A DNA stretch of 64,000 nt from positions 455,522 to 519,521 of the forward strand of contig JAVJVX010000009.1 in the NCBI GenBank assembly GCA_040220875.1. The letters run 5' to 3'. Source of the stretch: Alphaproteobacteria bacterium. GTDB lineage: Bacteria > Pseudomonadota > Alphaproteobacteria > JAVJVX01. Position 1 is the stretch's first letter, and the number at the start of each line of letters is the position of its first letter. The notes under the pieces are model-generated. The model worked only from the letters and a program-made list of their open reading frames with translations. It made no database searches and had not been told where the DNA came from. This document shows positions 35,735 to 43,318 of the stretch, one piece after another. The position numbers were made by a program, and so were the translations under genes.

Positions 35735-36216
35735 AGATCTCCCCAGACGCTCGGATTTCCCCCCTTGCGGATATCGAGGATTCTGTCCGCGGATCGCGCA
35801 TCATCATACATCCCGGCGTTTGCATCGATTCCTTCGTCAAGTTCAAGCCGGCGGGCGGCATGGGCGACGTGGTGATCGGCCGGGGCACGACCATCAATTC
35901 CGGCTGCGTTCTCTATACCGGTAACGGCATCACCATCGGCGAGCATTGTGCGATCGCCGCCAATTGCACCTTTGCCCCCGTCAATCATGCCTACCAGGAC
36001 AGCTCACGTCTTATTGTCGAGCAGGGATTTCAGGAAAGCCGCGGGGGAATCTGCATCGGAAATGACGTCTGGATCGGCGCCAATTGCGTCATTCTGGACG
36101 GCGCCGTTATCGGGGCCGGCGCGGTGATCGCCGCAGGTACGATCGTGCGCGACGAATTGCCTCCCTATTCGGTCAGCCGCGGCATCCCCGCCACCGTCAC
36201 AGGGTACCGGTCATGA
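35728..36216 (+). CDS. Hexapeptide-repeat acyltransferase (LbH family)
   Basis: 162 residues from the ATG at 35728, with left-handed beta-helix repeats (VVIGRGTTINSG; ITIGEHCAIAANC; ICIGNDVWIGANCVILDGAV; IGAGAVIAAGTIV). The His in VNHAYQD fits the acetyltransferase active site seen in WbbJ/NodL-like enzymes. It probably O- or N-acetylates the sugar or a sugar nucleotide. Overlaps both neighbours. Confidence 0.85.
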   Translation: MLEISPDARISPLADIEDSVRGSRIIIHPGVCIDSFVKFKPAGGMGDVVIGRGTTINSGCVLYTGNGITIGEHCAIAANCTFAPVNHAYQDSSRLIVEQGFQESRGGICIGNDVWIGANCVILDGAVIGAGAVIAAGTIVRDELPPYSVSRGIPATVTGYRS

Positions 36217-37043
36217 AGTTCACAATTTTCGGCGCAACAGGTTTTATCGGGGCGGCCCAGCTCCGCTATCTCCGGGCCCAGGGACACGAGGTGCTGACCC
36301 CCGGCCGGGAGGAGACAGCCGATGCCAGGTTCCTGGCCGGGACCGATTTCGGTCACGCGATCTATGCGATCGGGCTCACGGCCGATTTCCGGCGCAAGCC
36401 CATCGAGACGCTCCGCGCGCATACCGGTGTTCTGGCCGAATTGCTGGCGCTGGGAAAATTCAGCTCCTTTACCTACCTCTCTTCAACCCGGGTTTATGGC
36501 TGCGAGGGCGGACCGACCCACGAGGAAGCCCCGCTCACTCTCAGTCCGGCCAAGCCCGATCATCTCTACAATGCGAGCAAAATCGCGGGCGAATCCCTTG
36601 TTCTTGCCCTCGACCGGCCCGACTACCGAGTGGTGCGGCTTTCCAATGTTTACGGCGCGGATTTCACCTCGGAGAATTTTCTCACCTCCGTTCTGCGCCA
36701 GGCGGTCCGGGGCCGCATCCGCCTGCACACATCTCTTGCCTCGGAAAAGGATTACATCGCCCTCAGTGACGTCGTGGATACGCTCCCCGCCATCGCGCTG
36801 GCGGGCCGGCACCGGCTATACAATCTGGCGGCCGGTGAAAACGTTTCCCATGGCGAGATATGCGACCGGCTCGCCCGGCTATGCCAGGCGGATATCCGTG
36901 TTGGCGAGGGTGCGCCGATAGTGCGTTGCCCGCCGATCGACATCTCGCGACTGGGGGCGGAGTTTGATTTCCGGCCCGCCTCTCTCCTCACCGATATGAC
37001 GCGCCTGGTCGCCCTGTCGCGCGCGGAGCTCGAAACGGCATGA
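36213..37043 (+). CDS. NAD-dependent epimerase/dehydratase (probable 4-ketoreductase)
   Basis: 276 residues from the ATG at 36213, which overlaps the acyltransferase stop by 4 bp. Extended SDR: NAD(P) motif FGATGFIGAAQLRYL, SSTRVYG, catalytic YNASKIAGE, then VVRLSNVYGADF. In this pathway position it is the best candidate for reducing the C4 keto group to give the finished deoxy sugar. An epimerase role cannot be excluded. Confidence 0.83.
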   Translation: MKFTIFGATGFIGAAQLRYLRAQGHEVLTPGREETADARFLAGTDFGHAIYAIGLTADFRRKPIETLRAHTGVLAELLALGKFSSFTYLSSTRVYGCEGGPTHEEAPLTLSPAKPDHLYNASKIAGESLVLALDRPDYRVVRLSNVYGADFTSENFLTSVLRQAVRGRIRLHTSLASEKDYIALSDVVDTLPAIALAGRHRLYNLAAGENVSHGEICDRLARLCQADIRVGEGAPIVRCPPIDISRLGAEFDFRPASLLTDMTRLVALSRAELETA

Positions 37044-37819
37044 TCCAGATCGACATGAAAAAAGGCGTGGTCATACTGACCGAGGAGGATGCACCCGGGG
37101 GACAGCACCGGGTCTCCCACAGGATGGACACGCAAGAAGCCTTCCGGGCTGTCTCACGCGCCTGGATCCGTGCGGGCTGGGACACCAAATATGTCTACGG
37201 GTTCTCGTGGTTTGGCCGGCCGGTCATTCAGCTGCCGGATGACATGATCCGGATTCAGGAAGTGATCTACGCGCTCAAGCCCGACATTCTGATCGAGACG
37301 GGCGTCGCCCATGGCGGGTCCCTCGTCTTTTACGCCACACTTTTCGAGGCCATGAAAAAAGGCCGCGTCGTCGGCATAGACATCGAAATCCGGCCGCACA
37401 ATCGTGCCGCCATCGAGTCCCACGAGTTCTTCGACCGGATCACGCTGATCGAAGGTTCATCGATCGATCCGGATATCGGGGCGAGAGCGCGGGAGGAGGT
37501 CAAGGAGAGCGATACTGTCCTGGTGATTCTCGACAGCAACCATACCAGGGACCATGTTCTGGAGGAGCTGAGGATGTATGCCGACCTGGTTTCCGTCGGC
37601 TCCTATATCGTTGCGACAGATGGCGTGATGGGAGAGGTCGTGGGCGCGCCACGCACCGAAGCCGACTGGTCCTGGAACAACCCGAAGGAAGCGGCTCTTC
37701 AATTCGTCGCCGAGGATTCCCGCTTCAAAATCGAGGAGCCGGCATTTCCCTTTAACGAGGGGCTGATCACGGAGCGGGTCACCTATTGGCCCGGCGCCTT
37801 CGTCAAGCGCGTCCGCTAG
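37040..37819 (+). CDS. CmcI-like (cephalosporin hydroxylase family) methyltransferase
   Basis: 259 residues, family CmcI/rhamnosyl O-methyltransferase. SAM-binding region ILIETGVAHGGSLVFYATLF, GRVVGIDIEIRPHNR and LVILDSNHTRDHVLEELRMY. Despite the family name, most members next to sugar genes are thought to be O-methyltransferases. Overlaps the reductase gene by 4 bp and ends the operon. Likely methylates the sugar before or after transfer. Confidence 0.82.
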   Translation: MIQIDMKKGVVILTEEDAPGGQHRVSHRMDTQEAFRAVSRAWIRAGWDTKYVYGFSWFGRPVIQLPDDMIRIQEVIYALKPDILIETGVAHGGSLVFYATLFEAMKKGRVVGIDIEIRPHNRAAIESHEFFDRITLIEGSSIDPDIGARAREEVKESDTVLVILDSNHTRDHVLEELRMYADLVSVGSYIVATDGVMGEVVGAPRTEADWSWNNPKEAALQFVAEDSRFKIEEPAFPFNEGLITERVTYWPGAFVKRVR

Positions 37820-37831
37820 CGCCGCGCCATA

Positions 37832-40366
37832 TCAGGCGGCCGCGGCCGCTTTGCCAGCAGTTCTCTCTTTTTCCTTCAGTGCCGCGCGCAGCGCCGCCTG
37901 GAAATTTTCCACGAAATCGTCGATCCGGCAGAGCGCGGATTGCTGGACCATCGGCCGCAGATGGTAGCGAAGAAAGGTGATGCTGTCGGGATTTTGAGCC
38001 AGCTCAACCGCCGCATCGATGAATTCGGCATCTGATCCGACAGAAAGCTCACCCAGGCTGACGTTGTTGAGGATCGAATGGCTCATGCGCTGGTGCATGC
38101 CCGGTCCCACTTTCGTGACCACCGGCACGCCCATCCAAACGGCCTCGCAGGTCGTCGTGCCCCCCGTCAGGGGGAAAGTATCGAGCGAGATATCGATCTC
38201 GTTATAGAAGTCGAGATGGGAGGTCTCGATCTTCTTGTTATTCACGAAATACAGACGTTCGGGGCCTATGCCGTGTTTTTCGAACTCGCGCACCAGGTTC
38301 GTCTTGAGAACAACGGAATCGATTTCGGGGCGCACCACAAGAAACCGCGAGTCGGGCACGCGCGACATGACCTGACCCCAGAGCCCAATTGTTTCGGGCG
38401 TGTATTTGTAGGTATTGTTGAGCGTCCCGAAGGTGATGATCCCGTTTCTTTCGAATGGAATGACCGGATTGATTGGCACATCCTCGAAGGAATCGAAGCA
38501 GACCCAGCTTTCCGGCAAAACCAGCGGCTTTTCCGCCAGAAGGTCCTCGCGGACCGGCTTTACGTAAGGATCGGTTACGAGAAAATCAACGGTCTCCATG
38601 CCCGTGGTGTAGGGATAGCCGAGCCAGCAGATCTGAACCGGTGCCGGCTTGTAGGCCAGGACCTCGAGCTTGTGGGACATGGTAAATCCGTTCAGCTCGA
38701 TCAGAATATCCACCTCGTCCCGTCGGATGGCTTCCGCGATCTCGCGCTCGCTCATCCCGTCCACGAACGTGAACCTGTCGACATGATCGATAAATTTCTT
38801 TTGCAGCGGATCGTTCGGCGCACGTTCGGGCGTGTAGCAATAAAACTCGAAGCCGGACTTGTCGTAGTTGAGCAGGATCGGCCCGACGAAACGGGCAACA
38901 GAATGCCCCTTCAGATCGGACGAAAGAACTCCGACGCGAATTTTCCGCCCCTTGTCGCGTGTGCGCAGTTTGGCCTCGGGAAGCGGACTGGCCTGCGAGG
39001 CGCGGACCATGTTGTCGGCCCAGCCCTTGTGAAGGCTGAAGAGCTTGGAGAGCTGATCATCCGTTCTGGCGTGAACCAGGAGATCGAGAAAGACCGCCGA
39101 TTGTCCGCTCGTGTGGAACTGCCGGGTCAGCCCGAACAGATCGCCCAACTCGCGAAGCCCCTCGAAATCGCAGGTTGCCTGGAAAATCTGGAATGGATTG
39201 CAGCGGTGGCCCGGCTCGAGGTCGTCCAGTGTCAGCGTCGCATGAGCATAGAAATTTGCTTCATCGTATCGGTTGAGATGACGAAGGGAGCGGATCAGGT
39301 TTACATGAGGCCCCGGCGCCCGCGGCGCGCGTTGTAGCGCCTCCTTGTAGAACTTGATAGCCAGGTCGTAGCGGTGCTGACCCATGAAGGCATTGCCGAG
39401 ATTGTTCAGCGCCGGGTACTTGCCGGGATCCAGCTCGATTGCCTTGGCATAGAAATGCGCCGCCAGGTCTATCCGATTGAGCGTATTCAGGCAGGAGCCG
39501 GCATCGTTCCAGGCTTCGTAACTGTCAGGATTGAGCTCCACAATCTTCTGAAGAACGCGTATCGCGGCCTCCATCCGGCCAAGCCGCCCCAGCGTACGCC
39601 CCACCACGGCATGCTGATGCCAGTCTTCCGGGTCATTTTCCATTTGCTGCAGATAGGACTGGATCGCCGCCTCGGGGTCGCCGCCTTCCTCGACGGAACG
39701 CAGAATTTCGGCGCGGAATTCTTCCGATTCCCCGGCCGTATCGAAGGCCCGGCGATATGCGGTCATTGCCTCGCCGGTCCGACCGAGCTGTTCGAGACAA
39801 AAGCCCACGTTGCTGTGAGCGCGCGTATCGTTGGGATCGATGAGAAGATGCTGTTCGTAAGCCGAGACCGCTGCCGCGAAATCTCCGGATTGCTGCAGGA
39901 TTTCACCACGCTGGCGGTGGTAGTTTTTGAGTCCGGGCTCAATTTTCCGGGCGGCGTCGAGCATCGTCAGCGCATCCCCGAAACGCTCGGTCTCCCGCAG
40001 CAGAACGATGTAGTGAAGACGCGCCTGCAGGTCCTGCGGATCCAGGCTCAGGGCCGATTTCAACGATTTCTCAGCCGCCTCGTAGGTCCCGGTCTCGATC
40101 CGGATCTTGGCCAGATTGCCGAGGAAATCCGCGCGGTCCGGCGCCGCCTGGATCGAGGCCTCTATCTTTTCGACCGCGGTCGCGCTGTCTCCGGATTGAT
40201 GATATGCGATTCCAAGATAGTGCAAGGCATCGGGGTGCGCCGGCACCTTTTCGAGCACCTTGCCGTAAATTTCGATTGCATCCTCGAGATTGCCCGCCTG
40301 ATGCATCCGGACGGCGCGCTGCATCAGATCACCTATACGCAGCCTGCCTTGTCTCTTGGCCATCAC
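37832..40366 (-). CDS. TPR-OGT (SPINDLY-like) protein glycosyltransferase, probable flagellin glycosyltransferase
   Basis: 844 residues: about ten TPR repeats to roughly residue 380, then a GT41/OGT catalytic region. Catalytic motifs: GVLSSDLKGHSVARFVGPIL, PVQICWLGYPYTTGMETVDF, FGTLNNTYKYTPETIGLWGQ (Lys of the OGT active site) and ISLDTFPLTGGTTTCEAVWM. The cytosolic TPR-OGT layout matches FlmG of Caulobacter, which glycosylates flagellins. Lies between the CDP-sugar operon and flagellin A, so it is the best candidate to attach that sugar to Ser/Thr of flagellin. Convergent with the CmcI-like gene with an 12 bp gap. Confidence 0.88.
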   Translation of the reverse strand: MMAKRQGRLRIGDLMQRAVRMHQAGNLEDAIEIYGKVLEKVPAHPDALHYLGIAYHQSGDSATAVEKIEASIQAAPDRADFLGNLAKIRIETGTYEAAEKSLKSALSLDPQDLQARLHYIVLLRETERFGDALTMLDAARKIEPGLKNYHRQRGEILQQSGDFAAAVSAYEQHLLIDPNDTRAHSNVGFCLEQLGRTGEAMTAYRRAFDTAGESEEFRAEILRSVEEGGDPEAAIQSYLQQMENDPEDWHQHAVVGRTLGRLGRMEAAIRVLQKIVELNPDSYEAWNDAGSCLNTLNRIDLAAHFYAKAIELDPGKYPALNNLGNAFMGQHRYDLAIKFYKEALQRAPRAPGPHVNLIRSLRHLNRYDEANFYAHATLTLDDLEPGHRCNPFQIFQATCDFEGLRELGDLFGLTRQFHTSGQSAVFLDLLVHARTDDQLSKLFSLHKGWADNMVRASQASPLPEAKLRTRDKGRKIRVGVLSSDLKGHSVARFVGPILLNYDKSGFEFYCYTPERAPNDPLQKKFIDHVDRFTFVDGMSEREIAEAIRRDEVDILIELNGFTMSHKLEVLAYKPAPVQICWLGYPYTTGMETVDFLVTDPYVKPVREDLLAEKPLVLPESWVCFDSFEDVPINPVIPFERNGIITFGTLNNTYKYTPETIGLWGQVMSRVPDSRFLVVRPEIDSVVLKTNLVREFEKHGIGPERLYFVNNKKIETSHLDFYNEIDISLDTFPLTGGTTTCEAVWMGVPVVTKVGPGMHQRMSHSILNNVSLGELSVGSDAEFIDAAVELAQNPDSITFLRYHLRPMVQQSALCRIDDFVENFQAALRAALKEKERTAGKAAAAA

Positions 40367-40414
40367 TCAGTTTTCCCATGCCATTTGCAGGCCCGACCGC
40401 CGCCAGGCCGGTGT

Positions 40415-41170
40415 TCACTTGATAAGAAGTCCCTGCCCGGTGGGAAGCTCCAGGATCTTGTAGCCCCGATCTGCCATAAACCGGTCTTCGGCGCGCTGCT
40501 GATCGGCATAGCCAAGCCAGCCGTAATCGTCGAAGACAATCGCCCCCCCTGGCACAACCTGGTCGAACAGACGCTCCAGCGCGCCGATTTCGGCGTCGCG
40601 ATTGTTCATATCGATATGGAGAAATGCGATCGGGCCGTTGGGCACGGCCTTTTCGAACGAGTCCGGGACCGGCCCCTGGGTCACGACGGCATTCGGCACA
40701 TTGCGAAAGCGTTCTGTCACCTGGGCGAAAAGCCCGGCCGAATGTTCCGGCATGGCATGGTGGCTCATATCGTCCGTATGCTCGAACAGATCGTAGAGGT
40801 AGAAACGCCGCCCGGTTTCGGAGGCGAAATCGACGTAATCGCACACGATTCTCGCCGAAGTCCCCTTGTAGGACCCGCACTCGACGAAATCCCCTTCCCG
40901 CCGCAGCCCGTGCTGCGCCGCCCAGCACAACACGTAGACCCGCCACATGACGGCCTTTTCAGGCCCTGTCTCGGCATGGCGATTGAATGCAGCCAGGAAA
41001 GGCTCGTCCCCCAGCAGGGTGAGATTTCGCCCGAACGTGATGAGATTGTCGGCCGCGAAGATGCCCGGCTGGACATTGCCGAGCATATCCTTGAAACCTC
41101 TGGTAAAAACTGGCTTGTTGCGGACGCCGTAGAAGATACCCGGAGCAAAGTTTTTGGCGAGTTTCACCAC
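40415..41170 (-). CDS. TylF/MycF-like O-methyltransferase
   Basis: 251 residues of the macrocin O-methyltransferase family, which methylate hydroxyls of deoxy sugars. SAM motif DFVECGSYKGTSARIV, metal/catalytic Asp region AFLHIDMNNRDAEIG and GAIVFDDYGWLGY. Transcribed with the OGT-like gene downstream (48 bp gap) and divergent from flagellin A. Likely a late modification enzyme of the flagellin glycan. Confidence 0.84.
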   Translation of the reverse strand: MVKLAKNFAPGIFYGVRNKPVFTRGFKDMLGNVQPGIFAADNLITFGRNLTLLGDEPFLAAFNRHAETGPEKAVMWRVYVLCWAAQHGLRREGDFVECGSYKGTSARIVCDYVDFASETGRRFYLYDLFEHTDDMSHHAMPEHSAGLFAQVTERFRNVPNAVVTQGPVPDSFEKAVPNGPIAFLHIDMNNRDAEIGALERLFDQVVPGGAIVFDDYGWLGYADQQRAEDRFMADRGYKILELPTGQGLLIK

Positions 41171-41249
41171 AGAAAATCCTGTTGACGCGAAAGGGCCGCC
41201 CGCAGGCGCGTTCGCGCGCCGCCAGCGGTCTCACCATGGTCGATCAGCG

Positions 41250-41264
41250 TTAAGTTTCGGTAAA
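41250..41264. promoter_or_regulatory. CtrA-like box 1 (one mismatch) upstream of flagellin A
   Basis: TTAAGTTTCGGTAAA, that is TTAA-N7-TAAA, 226 bp upstream of flagellin A and 80 bp upstream of the divergent TylF-like gene. It could serve the latter. Confidence 0.35.
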
Positions 41265-41344
41265 ATCGGCCACTTTCCGGCATTCAAGCGGGCATGGAAA
41301 CAGCCGGGCATGGAACCCGAAAGTTTTCCGCCCTCCGATTTTCT

Positions 41345-41359
41345 TTAACCCTTCCTAAA
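41345..41359. promoter_or_regulatory. CtrA-like box 2 (one mismatch) upstream of flagellin A
   Basis: TTAACCCTTCCTAAA, again TTAA-N7-TAAA, 131 bp upstream of flagellin A and just ahead of the predicted leader. TTAACC matches the best-conserved half of CtrA sites. Confidence 0.4.
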
Positions 41360-41424
41360 ACTTTGCCGCCCTAATCTTGCGCCCGAGCCCCGAGAAAGCC
41401 TGCTCCAACGGCAGGCGGCTCGCG

Positions 41425-41441
41425 GGGAACAGGATGTTCCC
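41425..41441 (+). promoter_or_regulatory. CsrA-type RNA hairpin in the flagellin A leader
   Basis: GGGAACA-GGA-TGTTCCC: a perfect 7 bp stem presenting GGA in the loop, with AGGAUGU matching the right half of the CsrA SELEX consensus. It lies 49 nt before the ATG at 41490. The Shine-Dalgarno AGGAG (41477-41481) provides a second GGA, the two-site arrangement known from Bacillus hag. CsrA and FliW are both encoded in the window. Confidence 0.7.
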
Positions 41442-41489
41442 GAACGGCAGGTAGCTGTTTATCCCAAACTCCAAGTAGGAGAACACACC

Positions 41490-42962
41490 ATGTCTCTCAA
41501 CATCATCTCCAACTTCGCGGCCAATGCGGCTCACCGCAACCTGGCCACGACCGAAGCTCAAACCACTGCTTCCTTGACCAAGCTGTCTTCAGGTAGCCGC
41601 GTGGTTTCGGCCAAGGACGACGCCGCGTCGCTCGCGATCGGTTCTCGTCTGAACGCCGAGGTCCAGGCCCTGAAACAGGCATCCGTGAACGCGGGTCAGG
41701 CCGTCTCGATGCTCCAGATCGCTGACGGCGCCATGGCGCGCGTGAACGACATTCTGGTCCGGATGAAAACCCTCTCGGTGCAGGCTGGTTCCGGCCAGCT
41801 TTCCTCGACAGAGCGGAGCATCCTCGACTCGGAGTTCCAGGCACTCACGTCGGAAATCGACCGTATCGCCCAGGACACCGAGTTCAACGGCCAAACCCTG
41901 GTGAACGGCTCCACATCGACCACGACCGTGCTGAACGGCCAGGCGGCCGGCGACCGTATCTTCGAAGCGGCCGACGGTTTTGCCGGAATCGCGCTCGATT
42001 CCGACGTGGGCGATGCAGCCATCAGCGTGTCGTTCAACGCTACCGATAACGTCCTCACCCTCACCAACCTGACGACCGGTGTGAGCGAAGGCGTGAACAT
42101 TGGCGGCACGGCCATCGCGCTGAACGAAGAGCAGAGCGTGCGCTTCAATCAGATCGGTGCCACGATTACCCTCAACTCCGCCTTCGACAAAACCACCGAC
42201 ATTGCGCCGACCGGCGCCGTGACGGAAGCCAACGATGGCGGCACGGGGTCAATCGACACCGCCACGATCACGTTGCTCAACGCGGATGTCGCGGATGCGG
42301 TGGAAACCCTGTCCTCGCTGTCGGCCTCGATCGACGCCACGACCGCGAACAGTGCCGGCGTTTCGCTCGGTGCGTTCACGGCCAACGCTGTGGATTTAAG
42401 CACGGTCGGGACGAAGAACCTGACACTCAGCGACGGAACCAGCGATATCGAGATCAGCTTCGTCGTCACCGAAGGGTACACCGACGGTGCCGATCTGACG
42501 GTTGATGTCGATGACCTGGGCACACTGGTGTTCGGCAACACGGCTGCCTCCAGCACGACGGACTTCAGCTTCAAGCTGGGTACGGGAACCTCCGCTCAAG
42601 ACAACCTGGATGTTTCCGTGAGTGCCGTCAGCGTGGCAGCCCTCGGCCTGACGGGTACGTCGATTTCGGGGTCGGACGGCAGCAACGCCGATACGGCGTC
42701 GGCGGCGGTTTCGACGGCCATCGACACGCTCAACACCTCTCGGGCAGGCGTCGGTGCCTCGCAGAACCGGATCGACTTCGCGTCAGCGAACCTGTCGACG
42801 GCGATCGAGAACGCCGAATCGGCCCGGTCGGCCCTGTTGGACCTGGACGTCGCCAACGAAATCAGCGTGTTCACCAGCAAGCAGGTCCTCCTGCAGGCCG
42901 GTGTTTCCATGCTGGCGCAGGCGAACCAGCTGCCGCAGAACCTGCTGCGGTTGTTCAACTAA
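41490..42962 (+). CDS. Flagellin (paralogue A)
   Basis: Filament subunit, 490 residues. Conserved D0/D1 ends: MSLNIISNFAANAAHRNLAT, TKLSSGSRVVSAKDDAASLA and C-terminal GASQNRIDFASANLSTAIEN and AQANQLPQNLLRLFN. The central 170-400 region is Thr/Ser/Asp-rich and is the likely glycosylated surface. It is closely related along its full length to flagellin B at 46710. Ends at a strong intrinsic terminator. Predicted translational control by CsrA through the leader hairpin. Confidence 0.97.
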   Translation: MSLNIISNFAANAAHRNLATTEAQTTASLTKLSSGSRVVSAKDDAASLAIGSRLNAEVQALKQASVNAGQAVSMLQIADGAMARVNDILVRMKTLSVQAGSGQLSSTERSILDSEFQALTSEIDRIAQDTEFNGQTLVNGSTSTTTVLNGQAAGDRIFEAADGFAGIALDSDVGDAAISVSFNATDNVLTLTNLTTGVSEGVNIGGTAIALNEEQSVRFNQIGATITLNSAFDKTTDIAPTGAVTEANDGGTGSIDTATITLLNADVADAVETLSSLSASIDATTANSAGVSLGAFTANAVDLSTVGTKNLTLSDGTSDIEISFVVTEGYTDGADLTVDVDDLGTLVFGNTAASSTTDFSFKLGTGTSAQDNLDVSVSAVSVAALGLTGTSISGSDGSNADTASAAVSTAIDTLNTSRAGVGASQNRIDFASANLSTAIENAESARSALLDLDVANEISVFTSKQVLLQAGVSMLAQANQLPQNLLRLFN

Positions 42963-42985
42963 TCCCGAGTTCCCGGGGTTATCCG

Positions 42986-43019
42986 GAGAGGGGGCCAGAT
43001 GGCCCCCTCTCTTTTTTTT
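42986..43019 (+). terminator. Intrinsic terminator of flagellin A
   Basis: An 11 bp perfect GC-rich stem (GAGAGGGGGCC / GGCCCCCTCTC) with loop AGAT, followed by eight T. Isolates flagellin A as a monocistronic unit. Confidence 0.95.
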
Positions 43020-43052
43020 GCGCAGATTTTGCCGCTGGCCTCGGTCCAACCC

Positions 43053-43065
43053 GGCAATTTTTGCC
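43053..43065. promoter_or_regulatory. GGCA-N5-TGCC palindrome (probable FlbD enhancer) of fliD
   Basis: GGCAATTTTTGCC, centred about 128 bp upstream of a sigma-54-like promoter for fliD. It is followed by CTAAGG, as the flagellin B copy is followed by CTAAGC. Confidence 0.6.
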
Positions 43066-43185
43066 TAAGGCTATGAATTTATGTCGTTTTCAAAGATTTA
43101 TTAAACCTCCCTCCCTACCCTGTGCCCTGGGAAGAATGGCCAGAAACCCGCCAGCACGCGTGGTCCGGCGAAGGCCCCTGTCGCG

Positions 43186-43201
43186 CGGTCCGAGAATTGC
43201 A
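43186..43201 (+). promoter_or_regulatory. Sigma-54-like promoter of fliD
   Basis: CGGTCCGAGAATTGCA: perfect -12 TTGCA, 10 bp spacing between GG and GC, and a -24 element CGGTCCG with two differences from TGGCCCG. Start predicted near 43212; the fliD ATG is at 43319. A weaker alternative, TGGTCCG...AGGC, lies at 43161. Confidence 0.55.
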
Positions 43202-43318
43202 GAGGACTGGCACAGTGGAGAAGCGCGTGCCGCCCGCCGCCAAGCCGGGCGGGCGCGCCGGAAAGGAATACGGCCAGAGTAACCCAAGTGGCCCGAATCG
43301 CCCGAGTGGAAAACCAGC

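Larger units (their letters stand above)
41171..41489. other. Divergent control region, TylF-like gene / flagellin A
   Basis: 319 bp without a gene. It holds two one-mismatch CtrA boxes and the flagellin A leader with a CsrA-type hairpin. I found no clean sigma-54 -24/-12 element: TTGCG at 41377-41381 has CCGC instead of TGGC at the -24 position. No GGCA-N5-TGCC palindrome is present. The control therefore differs from that of flagellin B. Confidence 0.6.

Noticed and set aside
32035..37819. Recent horizontal transfer of the sugar operon
   Set aside because: GC content and codon style look like the neighbours by eye, no transposase, integrase or flanking repeat is visible, and the CtrA box suggests integration in native regulation. 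A compositional test was not possible here.
41345..41381. Sigma-28 (TAAA-N15-GCCGATAA) promoter for flagellin A
   Set aside because: TAAC-N15-GCCG has the right spacing but the -10 continues CCCTAA rather than ATAA, and no fliA or flgM is in the window. Sigma-54 also fits poorly; left unassigned.
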